A stretch of 64,000 bases of DNA from assembly GCF_047495875.1 (NCBI RefSeq), contig NC_092471.1, positions 12,731,001 to 12,795,000 on the forward strand. The letters run 5' to 3'. The stretch comes from Pithys albifrons albifrons (Eukaryota; Chordata; Aves; Passeriformes; Thamnophilidae). The position numbers and the translations under genes were made by a program. Shown here piece after piece: positions 25,176-37,900 of this stretch (position 1 is the first letter of the stretch; each line of letters starts with the position of its first letter). The notes beneath the pieces were generated by a model. The model searched no databases. It had not been told where the DNA came from and saw nothing but the letters and a program-made list of their open reading frames with translations.

Positions 25176-25985
25176 GAAGTTCTGGGCTTGTCAGAAAAAT
25201 GGCAGCAGCCTGACTGTTTTACTTAAAAATCCCCTGCTCTTGAGTGGTTTAGACACCCAGTGTAAATGTGCCTGTGCAAATTCCAGCTTTTGCTTTGATC
25301 CATTTGTGCAATTGGATTGTCAAAGTAAGCAATACTGGCTGCTGAAAGCATTGGGCCAACTTGGATTGTGTTGACATTACACTTTAGATTGTAATAAGTA
25401 ATTTTCTAAAGAAACACTTAGCCAGTGTGTTCCATGTTGTCAGTTTGGGTGAAGGAGCTGAAGGGAAGACTGATGAATTCCAGTAGATCCAAGTCCTGGT
25501 GGTCCTCTCCTCCCCTCTGAGGGGAATATCTGCCTCAGTCTTTGTCACTCTGGAGTTGGGAAGTTATCCCAAATCCCTTTGGTGGCACTTCAGGCTAAGT
25601 CAGCAGATGCTACATGGAAATGGTTTAGTACAGACACATCTTCCTTTCTGCCAGCATCTCTGGGTGAGCAGTGGCTTTTGGCAGAAGTCTTCAAATAGTC
25701 TCCCGGGGCACAGCCATGTCACACGGCTGCCTTTGCATATTAAGAGTGTCTGGCCCTGTGCCCATCTCCAGAGCTCTCCTAAAAGGTTCTGGGCCAAGAT
25801 CATCATTCACTTGTTATAACTCACATGTTGTGTTTGGAAGAATGTATTTGTGTAGAATCCAGCGTCAGAGAGTCATAGGAAGGATAGATCCAAGTTGCCT
25901 GTGGCATATGTGTCAGAAAACCACAATAATATTGGGTAATAATAGCAGTCCCTCACCTTCTGCCTTTTCTAAGCACTCGCCAGCC

Positions 25986-26013
25986 ATTAATTAATTAATT
26001 AATTAATTATTAA
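25986..26013. repeat. (ATTA)n microsatellite
   Basis: About six ATTA units in tandem followed by ATTATTAAT; a simple repeat with no other signal. Confidence 0.95.
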
Positions 26014-26500
26014 TCTGCACAGAATCTCTGGGAGTTGGCCAGCAGGCTAATTCTTTTTTGGAGGGAGGTCGAGTGGAAGTTCTCACATCCTTGGGTTCTG
26101 GAGAGCTCATTTTGTGATACCCTGGTCACTGTGTATACACAGCACCACTTCCACATAGGTGGAACTTGAGCTCTCCGTGTTGTAGGGCCAGGTAGGAAAT
26201 GATTTCCTCTTCTGTATCTCCCTGGCACTAAGATCTTTTAAAGCTTTTTAGAAGAGAGTGGGAGTAGAAGAAATGCTATTAAGAAGTGTTCATGGAGGAG
26301 TGGAAAAACTGTTGTGGGCAATCTGGATCCCCTGCCTTGCACCTGCAGGGCTGGTGCCTGCTTTGAGCCCGGGTTTCCCACTCCTGTTAACAGCCCCAAG
26401 TCTGCACTTTCTTCAGCTGCTCTCTGAGGGGACAGAAATGCTCTTCCCTCTATTGTCTTGTCCAGAGCCTCGTCCTTCTGATGAAGCCTTCCTTTTAAAA

Positions 26501-26619
26501 CTTGGTTGTAATAATGCCAAGGTCATGGGTTCAATCCCCTGCGTGGGCCATTGATTTGAGTTGGATTTGATGATCCTTGTGGGTCCCTTCCAACTCAGAA
26601 TAGTCTGTGATTCTGTGAT
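26501..26619 (+). mobile_element. tRNA-Ile-derived SINE with CR1-like tail (TguSINE1-like)
   Basis: Positions 26501-26550 resemble the 3' half of tRNA-Ile: anticodon-arm-like TAATAATGCCAAGG, then a T-arm with B-box-like GGGTTCAATCCC, then GGGCCA. Positions 26551-26619 continue into a CR1-like 3' tail (GATGATCCTTGTGGGTCCC, then CAACTCAGAATAGTCTGTGA). The 5' half, with the A box, is missing. The tRNA-Ile/CR1-tail fusion is the design described for the zebra finch TguSINE1 family. Confidence 0.8.
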
Positions 26620-29600
26620 AACAGGGGCCTATTCCTAGACTCTTTTTCAAGCCACTGACATGTAACTTGGTGAAAAATTCATGACGAGCTCCAGTCCCAG
26701 CCCTTGGATTTCCCAGGAGCACGGCCCATGCCTGTTGGATTGCAGCCTGCAGGGAGGCAGGATCTGAAGTACAGAATCAGTCCCCGGTGACCAGGGATTT
26801 GTTACAGAGTAATTGTAGCCACTGAGAAATGAGAGAATTGAGGCACGTTGTAATTATGCAATTGGCCACAGTCCCCTTGATAAGTCAGTTACAGAGCAGA
26901 AGAGAACATCAGATTCTTGGCATTTCCTCCTGTGCTCCTGCACTGGGAGATGAGACAGGAAAAATCCTGATTTTTGCATTTGATCTGGACACAGAGGGCT
27001 GTACTTCTAGAAGGCCTTATCTTTCATTGAGAAATTATGGGGATGTCAATAGTAGAATTAATTCTTGGGAAGAAATCATCCACTGTGTGATGTAGCTGAT
27101 GGGGATCAGGGGCTGCAGACAAGCAGAGGGGATGTGGTCAGTGCACATAGCAGGAGAGTATTGAGTAAGGAGTGTGACCAGGAAACCTGTCCCTAGGGCT
27201 GTAGGCAAGTATTTGAATGTCAGAATATGAAGCTGAACATAGCAGAGGGTATAGACCTTTCTAAGGGCAAGACAAGTGTGTGGTAGATAAGAGTTAGTGC
27301 CACAAACCACCTGATGCCTCAGGGTAGACGGATGATGAGGTGGACTTTGCACAGACCTGTATCTGCACTGGGCTGTTCTGATGGTGCAGAGCTAGCAAGT
27401 GCACTAGGGCAAAAGATGATTTTGCTGTCATTGTTTTCAGCTGTTCCCTGGAGTACAGGAGATGCTGTGTACAATTTAATTGAGAATATAGATTTGATAT
27501 TTTAGATGCTCTGTGTACAAGGGGAAGAACCAGGGCACTCCAGCTGTATTTCTTGGCTGGAGAGCTCACATCTGCTGGTAGTGAGAGGAAGAGATTGTGC
27601 TCCTGAGGTGCATGTGTTTGGAGCAGTAATTTGATCTCTGTGCATTGATTTCCTGATTTGTAAGCTCTTTGCAGAGTGGGGTCTGTGCTCTGGGTGGCTC
27701 AGGTAGGCTGTGTCAAACTTCTGATGCCAGAGGTGAGCTCTGGGTGGCACAGGCTGTGTGGTGTACAGTCTGCAGTGTCTGCCTTTAGTGCCTTTTCTCA
27801 TTTAGGCTGAAAGTCTGAGACTTTCAGCAGTGGAAAGCCCAGGATTCTGGCTCTGCAGACAAGTGTGTGATTTGTCTAAATGAGAAGTCACTGATCACTC
27901 CAAAAGTGCTTTGAGATTATTGAAATCAGGGATGGCTGTTACTGGCATTTACCTGTATGATGTCAGGGGATTTACTTAATTGTAGCTGGTGAAGGGCTTT
28001 ATAAACCTGAGATAAATCACTCTTCAGGTGCACAAAATGTTACCATTCTGTATAAATATTTTCTAGATAATGGAAGAAAAATATTTTAAAATAGAGGAAG
28101 CAATACACAAACAAGATCTGTAAAACACTGAATTAATTGGGAGCTGTTGAAGGCTGCACAGAATCTGAAGATAATGAAATAGTAATAAGCCATGCTGTGA
28201 TGGCCCACATTTTGCAGCAGAGGCTCATTCAGTGCACACCATTCTGCGTCAGCCCAAATTAGACTCACAGGTCCCAGGGTGAAATGGAGAATGGAGCCCA
28301 CTGGTACAGCAGGACTTCCATGAGCCTGGCATGCTCAGGAAATGATCCAGGGCTGCCCATTCTGAGCCACGGGCTTTACCTTCACACTCTTTCCTCCCAG
28401 GGCTTGTGCATTTCCTGGCTGGCGTCTTGGCTCTGGCCCCCGTGGCAGCCAGCCTGGGTTTGGGCATGCTGAGCCTTAGAGATGCCCTTGACTTCGGTGG
28501 GAGCAGAGGGAACGTAGCCCTTCTCATGGCTGGGCCAAGTGTGTCTGAGTCAGAGAAAGGGCAGGCAGCCAGGGCTTTTCCTCACAAAGGCAAGGAAGCT
28601 GAATTCATTTAGTTCTTAAAGGAGTGTTTAGCTCTCAGATTGGAAGGGCCCATAGAAATCTCATACAACATTACTGGAATCTATTGGGATACTTTGGTGG
28701 GAATTGAATAAGACTTGAAATGTGTTAAAGTCTTTGCACTTTCAGCTGTAATGACAATACTGATAAGCAGAATTGAATTAAAGATAATAAAGGAAAGAGC
28801 TGTCTTCTCTGTACCGTTACCTGGTTTCTTTTGATAGAAATTGTCTACATCTAGATTATTTTAGGTCTTGTTTTGTTTCCCCATGGTATCATACTCTCTT
28901 TAATAAATAATTTGTGCTGCTTTGTGACAATTTTCTTTACTCCCGAAGAGAGGAGATCCAGTTTCGTATCCCTTCTGGCTTTGAGGTGTGTAGTTGCAAA
29001 CAGCTTCTACCATGTCTTTTCTTTTTAACATTTCTTCCTGTTTACTGTTGTGCCTGCACCTTGGGAAAAGTTTACTCAATGCAAGGTAAATATTTTCACT
29101 TTTCCAGTACACTAAGGTTTTATTGTCTTACTTTCTTTCTGATGACAAATGAGAGCTGTTTGAGCTGGAAGAAATTACTAATTTTGCAAAAGAACCTTCA
29201 TGTCTTAAAAGAGAGTGGAGTGGATTATTCCATTCAGGTATAAAGACTAAACAAATAGGATCGGTGGTCACTGCCTTTTCCTAGAGTCTGCTTCTAAGTT
29301 TCCCTCTGAAATTGATCACAAGGGGAAAAAAGCCCTGTGAACATTCGCATTGGTAGATCTTTGGCTGGTTTTCTGCTACAGCTTATTCCTGTGTGTCACT
29401 GGTGGGGTGGATCTCTACTCTGCCAAGCAGTGCTGGAAACATCGGGGTGTAAGCAGGTGCTTTCTGTTGCTGTGACTTGTTTCACCCAGGACAGGGACAC
29501 ACTAATGGTGTGTGTTATCAACAGGAGTTCTGAGGACACTGCTGGCTGGTGTATCACGACATGTCATCATGCAAAGAGAGGGCACTGGGGTTTTTCTTGT

Positions 29601-32600
29601 GATATGGCCTGCCAAGAAGCCAGTACTGCATTACTGCCTGGCATGCTGAAATCTCATGGAGTCTGCCATTAGAACTGGGTAGTAATTTGATGTGTTAATC
29701 TCCTGTTTTCTCTTCCGCTGGAACCTGCATGTGTCATTCTGTGAAGTTTCCCTTTCTGCGTGTCCTTGCTGCCATTAGTGACCGGCCAGGAAGTGCTGAA
29801 GGCTGATACTCTCTGAAGAACAGGGTCAATTATCCCTTGGAAGTCCTCCATGAAGTTGTTTTCATGGTCCTTTCTCCTGGCTTGTGACCCAGACAGTGCT
29901 GATGACTAAAAGATGTGGATGGGCATGTCATGTTCCAGGGAGTGAATCTGGTGGCTCCTTTTCTGTGTAAGCAGATGGACTTTGTGAGCTGTTAGGCATC
30001 AGCTGGTAAATGGGATAGGGCACTGACTGTCCCTACTTGCTCTTCTTAGGTTTGCTGCTGAGGCATCTTGGTGTTGCAGTGAGCTACTATGTAGGACTTT
30101 GGTACCTCAGGGCAGGGCAAGGAAAAGCAGGCATCTGCCTAAAGCTGTAAATTAGGAAGGAGCTGACAAAATCATGGCAGTGGCAGAGCAGCTTCTTGCC
30201 AGCTCCTTTGCATGGCTGAGGAGACAAAGGCTGATCCAGGTCTTCCGCTCAGGATCAGGCTGTGGGGCTGTGCTCTGTCCCCTGCTCCTGGCTGTGGCTG
30301 CCTCCAGCCTTGCTCTGCTTGGGAGAGACATCAGCCTGATGGGCAGCCTTTCATCTGGGCTGGGACCCTGTCTGGCCAGATCCCCGAGGTGACCTGACCC
30401 ACCCTCTGCTGCACAGGAACCCCCAGGATGGAGGTGCTTGGCCCTGAACACTGCCTGTCACTGCAGTGTGTGCTGATGGCCTTGGATATTCCCAGACTTC
30501 AGAGTCTGCAGAGCTGCTCCAGCCCAAGGTGCTCATCACATCTTTGGCTCTAAGAATTTCTTTAAAGACCTCAGAGGTAAATGCAGAGCCAGGAATCAAG
30601 GTCACTGGGTACAGTTTCACTCAACAGTGATTCCTAGATTATGGTTAGTTGTTGTGAACTGTTACTTAGTGTGGCTTTTAATTGGTTCTGTGTGTTCTGA
30701 GGTCTTTTTTTTTTCCCTGTTCTTTATTGTAAGGCCTCATAGATACATAAACTTCTGCAAAAATTATAATATTTCTTTATCAATTACATTTATCATCTCA
30801 TGTTTGCATGGACCTGCTGCCAGGCAGTGGATGGTTTTGTCTGTCAGCTTTTGTCAATATAAAGTGATAATTCCTTTGGTTTTGTCAGGGTTTTTTGTAT
30901 CAACAGCTTGTGTTCGCCCACTGACCTCAGAACAATTCTTTTATTCTATGTTTTCAATGTTTGGTAGCATTTCTCTAGTCTAAGATTGCCTCTCATCATT
31001 GCAGCTGGTTCTACAATCCAGCTGGAATCAAATTCATCTTTGATTTAATGGCACAGCAGCAAACATAGCTGTAGAATGGCTGGCAGGTGCTTGTGCAGAG
31101 CTGACTTGAGGCTCTGTCTGCTGAGGCTGTACTGCAGAGATCCTTCTTTCCAGGGGAGCATCCTCAGGTACTGCATTCACACTTGGTACTTAACTTTCTG
31201 GAAAAGCTGCATCGTAAAGGTGTTCTGTGTGTGTGTTTACCCCATTGCTCTGAGCTGAGCCTCGTTCTTTTTGCATCTCTCTGTACCTTACTCTGTGTTT
31301 TCAGGCAGTCTGTGTCTCTGTGGATCCTGAGTTCCTTTAACCACTTTCTGACACGGTGCAAGTGCTCCTGCTCTTTGGGCCTGTCACTCTCCCACGCTCA
31401 TGGGATAGTCCAGAGGGCTGAGCTGTTTGGGGGCATTTCCCTAGAGCTGGATGAGGCTCCCTCTGGTCTGGAATGGTGCATGTCTGGGGCTGTCACCCGT
31501 CTCAGTAGGAGACCTCTGGTATCTCTTTGGTTACACACAGACACAGTGACGCACAGCTCTGTAACCAGAGCATTTAGTCTTTGCTTCACGATTTTGCCTA
31601 AACAATCATGCCTTTGGACAGGTTCATTTTGTCTGAGATCAGACACTATATCGGCTGTTCTGTCCTGGGGTTTTTTTAGACACATCCTGGCAACAGTGTC
31701 TTGCTCATTTCTCATAATTTCCTGCCACTTCATAAAATCATTTTACCTGTAATTTTCTTGTCTTTTCCTCCTTGAGGCCAGAGCAGTATACAGGCTCTGT
31801 TCTCACTTCTGTTGACCTTTCTTGTCCTAGCAATCTGTTATTTCCAGAGGATGATCTCCCCCCAGTGCTTGCAGTTTTCTCAGTTCATAGGAGGTATTTT
31901 GTTGTCCTTTTTCTCTTCTTCACTTGCTATGCATGTTGTTGACACTGTATTGCATGTACTGTGTGTTCATTAATAACGTTACCACTGTCAGGTTTCTGAA
32001 ACCAAACTGGCTCCTTATTATGTTCTTTAAAATGTCATAGATGTGACAAAATAGAAGCAACCTCTCATCTACATTAACAGCAAGGGAGAGAGCCGAGTTG
32101 CTCACAGGACAGGAAAGGACACACACAGACAGTGAGTAACTGTCTCAGGTTATTTGTGAGGTCTGTGGCAGGTGTGCCGTGCTTGTGCTCTCAGCATGTG
32201 GCTCTGCCTCTCAACGTGTCCTGCAAGGAAACAAAACAAGAGGCGAAGCCCTGCTCCTCTGTCCTGGTGAGGACCAGCTCCAGGCCCTGGTCTGTGCCGA
32301 GGCAGAGCTGAAGGTGCCGTGAGCCTGGAGGCTGGCAGTGTATCCCACCATCTTCCCATTGCTTCTGTTCCTCCTGGCATGGGGCCTGGAAGGGTATATG
32401 CATGTGGTGTTCAGGTGTGGTGTGGGTGTCCTGTACCTGGGTACCTGGCTGAGGTGGCTGTCGAGGAGCAGCAGTTTACTGCTGTCTGTGCACACATGAA
32501 AATGCTCTTCATATTTCCAAAAATCAACTGGAGATTGTCAGCCCTGGGAGTGGGGCACGTTGTTTCACAGGACTATTGAAGGTTCCATCATGGAATTGCA

Positions 32601-32921
32601 AAGCTCTGTGGCTCTATACGAAGCAAGCATGGAGACTTCCCATCTTCTGTGTGCTCTCCAAGCTGGAGGATCATGAGCTGTCTCTGCCTCAGTGCTGTGT
32701 CTGTGTCAGGCAGTGCCGTGTCAGTGCAGCGGGATTTGCCTCCTCCCTGGCTGCGTCAGTGCCCTCCTGCAGCCCCACCATGCTGTGTGCCCTGGTGCCC
32801 ACCTGTGCATGTATGCCTGGGAGGGCAGTGCACCTCCAGACCCTTGGCCTTTATTGGTAAGAACTAGAAATAAAGACAAGGTGGAGGAGCTCTTAAGGTT
32901 TTCTTGTGCATCTTTTGTGCT
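26620..32921. other. Probable first intron of PAK3, part 3
   Basis: It contains the inverted repeat at 27806 and T-rich stretches near 30650-31000 and 31160-32000. A 189-codon frame at 31183-31752 matches no family I know and is Leu/Ser/Cys/Phe-rich, as expected from T-rich DNA. Confidence 0.5.
27806..27828. repeat. Perfect 11-bp inverted repeat with 1-base centre
   Basis: The arms are GCTGAAAGTCT and AGACTTTCAGC around a single G. It could form a small cruciform or a dyad binding site; chance occurrence is possible. Confidence 0.9.
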
Positions 32922-33427
32922 TGAATCATAGAATAGAATCAGAATCAAGTGGGTTGGAAAAGACCTCTGAGATCATCGAGTCCAACCTTTGGTCCAATTC
33001 CAGTCCCTTTACCAGATCATGGCACTCAGTGCCACGGCCAAGCTCAGTTTAAAAACCTCCAGGGGTGGGGAATTCACCCCCTCTCTGGGCAGCCCATTCC
33101 AATGCCTGAGCACTCTCTCTGGAAAGAATTTTTCTCTGATCTCCAACTTAACTTTCCCCTGGCAGAACTTGAGCCCGTGCCCCCTTGTCCTATTGCTGAG
33201 TGCCTGGGAGAAGGGACCAACCTCCACCTGGCCAGAACTTCCAGATAGTGATGAGGTCACTTCTGAGCCTCCTCTTCTCCAGGCTAAAGACCCCCAGCTC
33301 CCTCAGCCTCTCCCCACAGGACTTGTGCTCCAGTCCCTTCTCCAGCCTTGTTGCTCTTCTCTGGCCCCGCTCCAGCCCCTCAATCTCTTTCCTGAACTGA
33401 GGGGCCCAGAACTGAACACAACACTTA
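32922..33427 (-). mobile_element. CR1 LINE 3' end fragment (longest copy)
   Basis: Antisense copy that starts on the + strand with GAATCATAGAATAGAATCAG and continues to GGGGCCCAGAACTGAACACA. Compared with the copy at 13330, it lacks roughly 18 bases near 33241. The long frames through it are translations of repeat DNA. Confidence 0.92.
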
Positions 33428-34779
33428 CATACTAATATTTATATACTAATATGGCTTCTTTCTCAGCTTGCTTTGCTTCTTACAGAACGTATAACAGTGC
33501 AGCTGTCATTCTGTACCTCATAAAATCCTCAATTAATGTACATCAGTTTTCCTTACAGCCTGAAGTTGTAAGTAGAAAGTAGGGGTGTTAGGCAGTGGTA
33601 GGCTTCAGCTAGCAGTGGAGTAAATGTTGATGGGCTGTTTTAAGAACAAGTTCTTTTGCAAAGCTTTTGGGCCATAAATGTGATGTGTGCATGGCACAAG
33701 GAATCTATTTTAGGTCCTGTTGTTATCATCTTATCTTTTCCCTTGTTTTTTTTTTTGTTTGTTTACTTGTTTCTGTGCCTTTTGATGGCTTCTTATTTTT
33801 GGTACCTTCTTTGACCTGATACAAGATTGCATTAGTGTCAGCTGCTGCTCTGGGAGTTGGTACTTCTGTAGGGATTTGCATTACAACCTCAGGCTGCTTT
33901 AGAAACACCTGCTGAGCAGTAGAGGCACTTCCCTTTCACAGGAGCTGCTGCAGGTGGCTCCCCATGTTCTGGGCAGAGACCTTGAGATGGCACCTAACCT
34001 GGTGTATTGGGAATGGCAGTGGCTTGGTTCTTGTCTGCTTGTATAAAAAAAATTGAGTCCTTTTGCATCAGTGACTTGTGAATGCACTCCCAGGTTCTTC
34101 AGATAAGGCATCTGTGGTTGTAGGGAGAAGCTCAGTGGTTCACCCTAGTGAAAATTTGCAGGAAACAGGAATGAAGCCCAGAAGTGTGACTACTACCAGT
34201 TGCTGTTACTAGGATTGTGGCATGGTTACATTGTGATTTCCAAAACTAGAATGGTCCCTGCTGGCTCAAGCATTCTCCTATACAGTGATTGAGGGTGGGG
34301 TGTCCTGGATGCCACCACCTTTGGGGGCTTTTTGTCCCGTGCTGAGCCCAGTGTCTTTAGCCTGATAGTTGCAGACTCTGCAGGAGGCTCTGGGCAAGTT
34401 CAGGGGAATTGTGAATAGTTCCCCAAACACCTTTATTTTTTCATTTAGGTTGTTAGAGGATGGTGAACTGTTTTCTCTGTTGTAATGTGAAGTCAGGCAA
34501 GAAGGAATCTCCATTGCTCCACTACTCTGGAACAGGAGATTATTTTTTGAGCACTGAAGCGTTAAATGCTGAGCCCCTGTTTAAGCAGTTTAAAAATATC
34601 AGCCATTGTGGTAGCTGAGAAAAGAACAGACCTCGTGTGTGTATCTTGTTTTGTTTTCTGTGCATAGGTGTCATTTCTCCCCTGACCTATTTAAGAATAG
34701 CATTTGTACATTTGTTCTGCTGTTCTTCCCATCCTGCTGCTCTGAAGACAAGGCCTTGCTGGCAACTGGAAATAAATAA

Positions 34780-34960
34780 ATGACTGCTCCATTTCCCCCC
34801 CGACTGCTCCAGATCCATAACACCCCCAAGGTAGATGGGCCATTACGCACGATAAGATCACTAACGTAGCAGGTGAATATTAGATATATGAAGTTAGTCA
34901 GCTGTAAATAAAAGGCCTGACAAAGAATAAAAGGCAAAACGTTGTCCCCGAGGAAGTGAA
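34780..34960. promoter_or_regulatory. Candidate conserved non-coding block in the first intron
   Basis: This AT-rich, repeat-free sequence has unusual retained CpGs (CATTACGCACGATAAG, CTAACGTAGC, AAACGTTGTCC) and several homeodomain/GATA-like cores. It has no open frame. Its character resembles deeply conserved neuronal enhancers, which is an inference only. Confidence 0.3.
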
Positions 34961-37900
34961 TGGGGATAGGAATGCCTTCCTACCCTAGTGCCTGAAAGAG
35001 TTGATGCAGAATCTGGACTGTATCCCCCTCCCAGGTAAAAAGCAGCAGCCTGGGCTTCATCCTTTTCTTACTTGGAGGCAGGGGCTGTGCCCTTCCAAAT
35101 ATGCCAGAATGCCTTGGGAAGATGGGTACAGCAAATCTGCTCATATGGTGTTGGTCTCTGTCTCTCCTTGTGGCATTTGGAGGCATCAAGTCCATCCTAT
35201 GCTCTCCTCCTTAAAGGTCTTTTATCCAGCCCCAGTAGCAGAACTGGAGATATCCAGAGGACTCATGATTTATTTCTCCCTCTTGGAGGCAACTCAGCCT
35301 GCCAGTCCTGGGGTGGCCTTGAGTTAAGTCTTTTAAATGTCAGATTCATCCTCCTCTGACACAGGGCTTTAGTGTTGTTTGCTACAGCAAGTTTCTCAGC
35401 TTAAGGATTGCAAAGGTGAAATGAACTAAAAGGTGACTGGAAGGTGCTGGAAAATGAAAACTGTCGATAACTTTCACCTACTGCATTATATTGCTGCTTC
35501 CTTGTCTCTTCCAAAGGTCTGTGCTGGTTGTTGGCTTGGACTGCACGTGGCTAGTGGGGCACAAGGCAGTACTTCAGCACTGTGTGGTCATAGTTGTGGG
35601 GTACCCTCCCTCTGGTTTCCTTCCTGGAGAGCTGCATGTGTATTTGGAGGCAAAAAGCAACTCTTGGTCTGCCCGTGGGAACCATTGCAGGGAAATGGGC
35701 CATGAAGTTTCTGTGGTGAGCTTTGTTGGTGTGGGTTGGAGTGGGGCTGGGGTGGGGGTCCAGCTGGTCATGTTTATCATGGCAGATCTTCAGTGAGTAT
35801 GTCAAACAGAGAATAAACTGTGCAAGAGCAGAGAAAGCACTGACACCTGCAGAGAATATGAGGAACGGGGAAAACCGGTCCCTTACTTTTTATTTCTCCT
35901 GTTTCTTCTTCCAAACTTTGTTTGATTCTTTTTTTAATGTAAATAAATTGAGAAACATAATAGGCAAGATGCCAAGTGGTTTATTAAAAGCAGCCTTAGT
36001 GCACCAACTGGAGGTTCAGTAGAAGTTTAGGATGCTCAAAAAATACAAAGACTTTTTTATATATCTAATTTTTATTATGGAAGTCCAAGCAAGATGCTTC
36101 CTTTGATGCTATTTAAAAGGTAAGAGAGAACAGTGATGGGAGCAAGCTGACATCTGTTGCACTCTTGCCTGTACCCATAAGGAGCAGGCCCAGGTTTGGG
36201 TTTTCTGGACCACTTTGGGGCTTTGCTGTGCTGCAGCTGAACTGATACAATCACAGCCCTTGCATTAAGCCACTGCTAAGACACTGCTGTGAGACTCTGC
36301 TGTACCAGAACAAGGCAGTATCTGAAGAGCACAGACCCCTTTACTCTGTTACACACGTTGACTGGTCAACCTAGTGAGACACAAGTGTTCAGCTTGAACC
36401 TGGAAAAGATCCAGCAACATGGGTTACAAAGCCTTCCTGTGGCCAAGGGATTGCTGCCCATCCAGGTGAGTTGGGGGTCAGACTTTTGATAGTCCATTTT
36501 GGCCCATTTTGATGGTCAGTAGCTTGCAGTAGGGTCTGGCTTCTCATGGTCGGTCTTGGACAGTGCTTCAGGATTGACTTTAGGTTGCCAACTCAAGTTA
36601 GAATTCAAACCATTCGTCTTGGCTGGTTTTAATCTGAATTGAGGTCTTGAAATGTTTAGTGCAACAGTCATGATGTTGGTGTCTCCAATAAGTAGCTTTT
36701 CTTTGTTTACATTTGAGTCCTTCTGGAGAACGAAAGTGAACCTGGGGCTTGAGCTGTCAACTAGGAATAATGAAGTCCATATGGAGAATTATTTCAGTCT
36801 GTCTGCAATGGTTTAAATCCACATTTCATTTCGCAGGCTTTTTCATGTGTAGACAAGGGCCAGGGATACAATCCTGTGGAATGTGGCATATTTGAGAGGC
36901 ACAGTTGATTTTGAGGTATCCTTTTCAGCTTTGTGGAGCCCTTCAGCTGTTTAAATAGAAACCAAACAGGGAGTGGTAAAGGGTATTTTTATTTTCTCTT
37001 GCAAATAAATGCCTTTTCTACATATTTTTTTGTTGTTTCTTACCTATCCCAGTGAAGTGTTTCCCATTACTTTAAAATAAATAAAAAAGGTCTGTAGCGT
37101 ACTTCACTTTTTCCTCCTTTAGCTCCTTCTGGAGTGTCCATTGCTCTGTCAGTCTCAGTATGTCTCCAGATTCAGTAGCTTAGAGCACAACCTTTTTGTT
37201 TCAAACCATGATTCAAAAACACATGACAAAAATACCCATATAGCTGTCTGGGATTGAGTATGAGTGGGTGGAGGTGCTGGTGGCTCTTCCCAAGGCAGCC
37301 AGGAGGGTGGAAGCTCTCCCTTCTCTCTCTCTGGGTGGCAAAAGTGTCCTCATGATCCAGCCGGCTTTGTCCATACCTTTGTCATATGAAGTTAAGTCAC
37401 TTTTCCTATCAAAAATAATGACCACTTTCCAGGTCACCTTCTGATGTTGTGAGCTGCTCACTTAATGTAACCTGTAGGAATATACTTCCTTTCTTTGCTG
37501 TGCTCTGATGAGCTCTGTTAATAAATGCCTGGACAAGTTTCATGGAGAAAGCTGTTCCACTGTCTCACACCCTCTGTAATGGCACTTCTTCCCCTCCCAG
37601 GTCATGTAACCATCCCAAAGCTCAAGGGGCTTAGGAAGTGCAGCATGAGCACAGTTTGAATGGATTGTGTTTGTTTTGATGCGACTGAAAAACACCCATA
37701 AAGAAAGTATGTTGGGCTAAGGGTGATCTCTGGGGCTCAACCCCATCCCAGCAGGGTGGAGAAGAATTCTCTCCAGTTTTTCTTTCACAGTGTCCCACAG
37801 CTGTGCTGAAACCTCAGCCTCCTCATTCACATTCTTTCATACATTAAGCACTGGTTAAGCATAGCCCTTAAATACACACCCAGCTTTAAACATCACTGGC

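Noticed and set aside
26501..26550. A functional tRNA-Ile gene
   Set aside because: Only the 3' half is present. The acceptor and D arms are missing, and a CR1-like tail follows, so it is a SINE.
31183..31752. 189-codon + strand frame
   Set aside because: It is Leu/Ser/Cys/Phe-rich from T-rich DNA and has no recognisable motif, splice support or promoter.
32949..33435. Frames of 99 and 148 codons
   Set aside because: They are translations of an antisense CR1 element, not a host gene.
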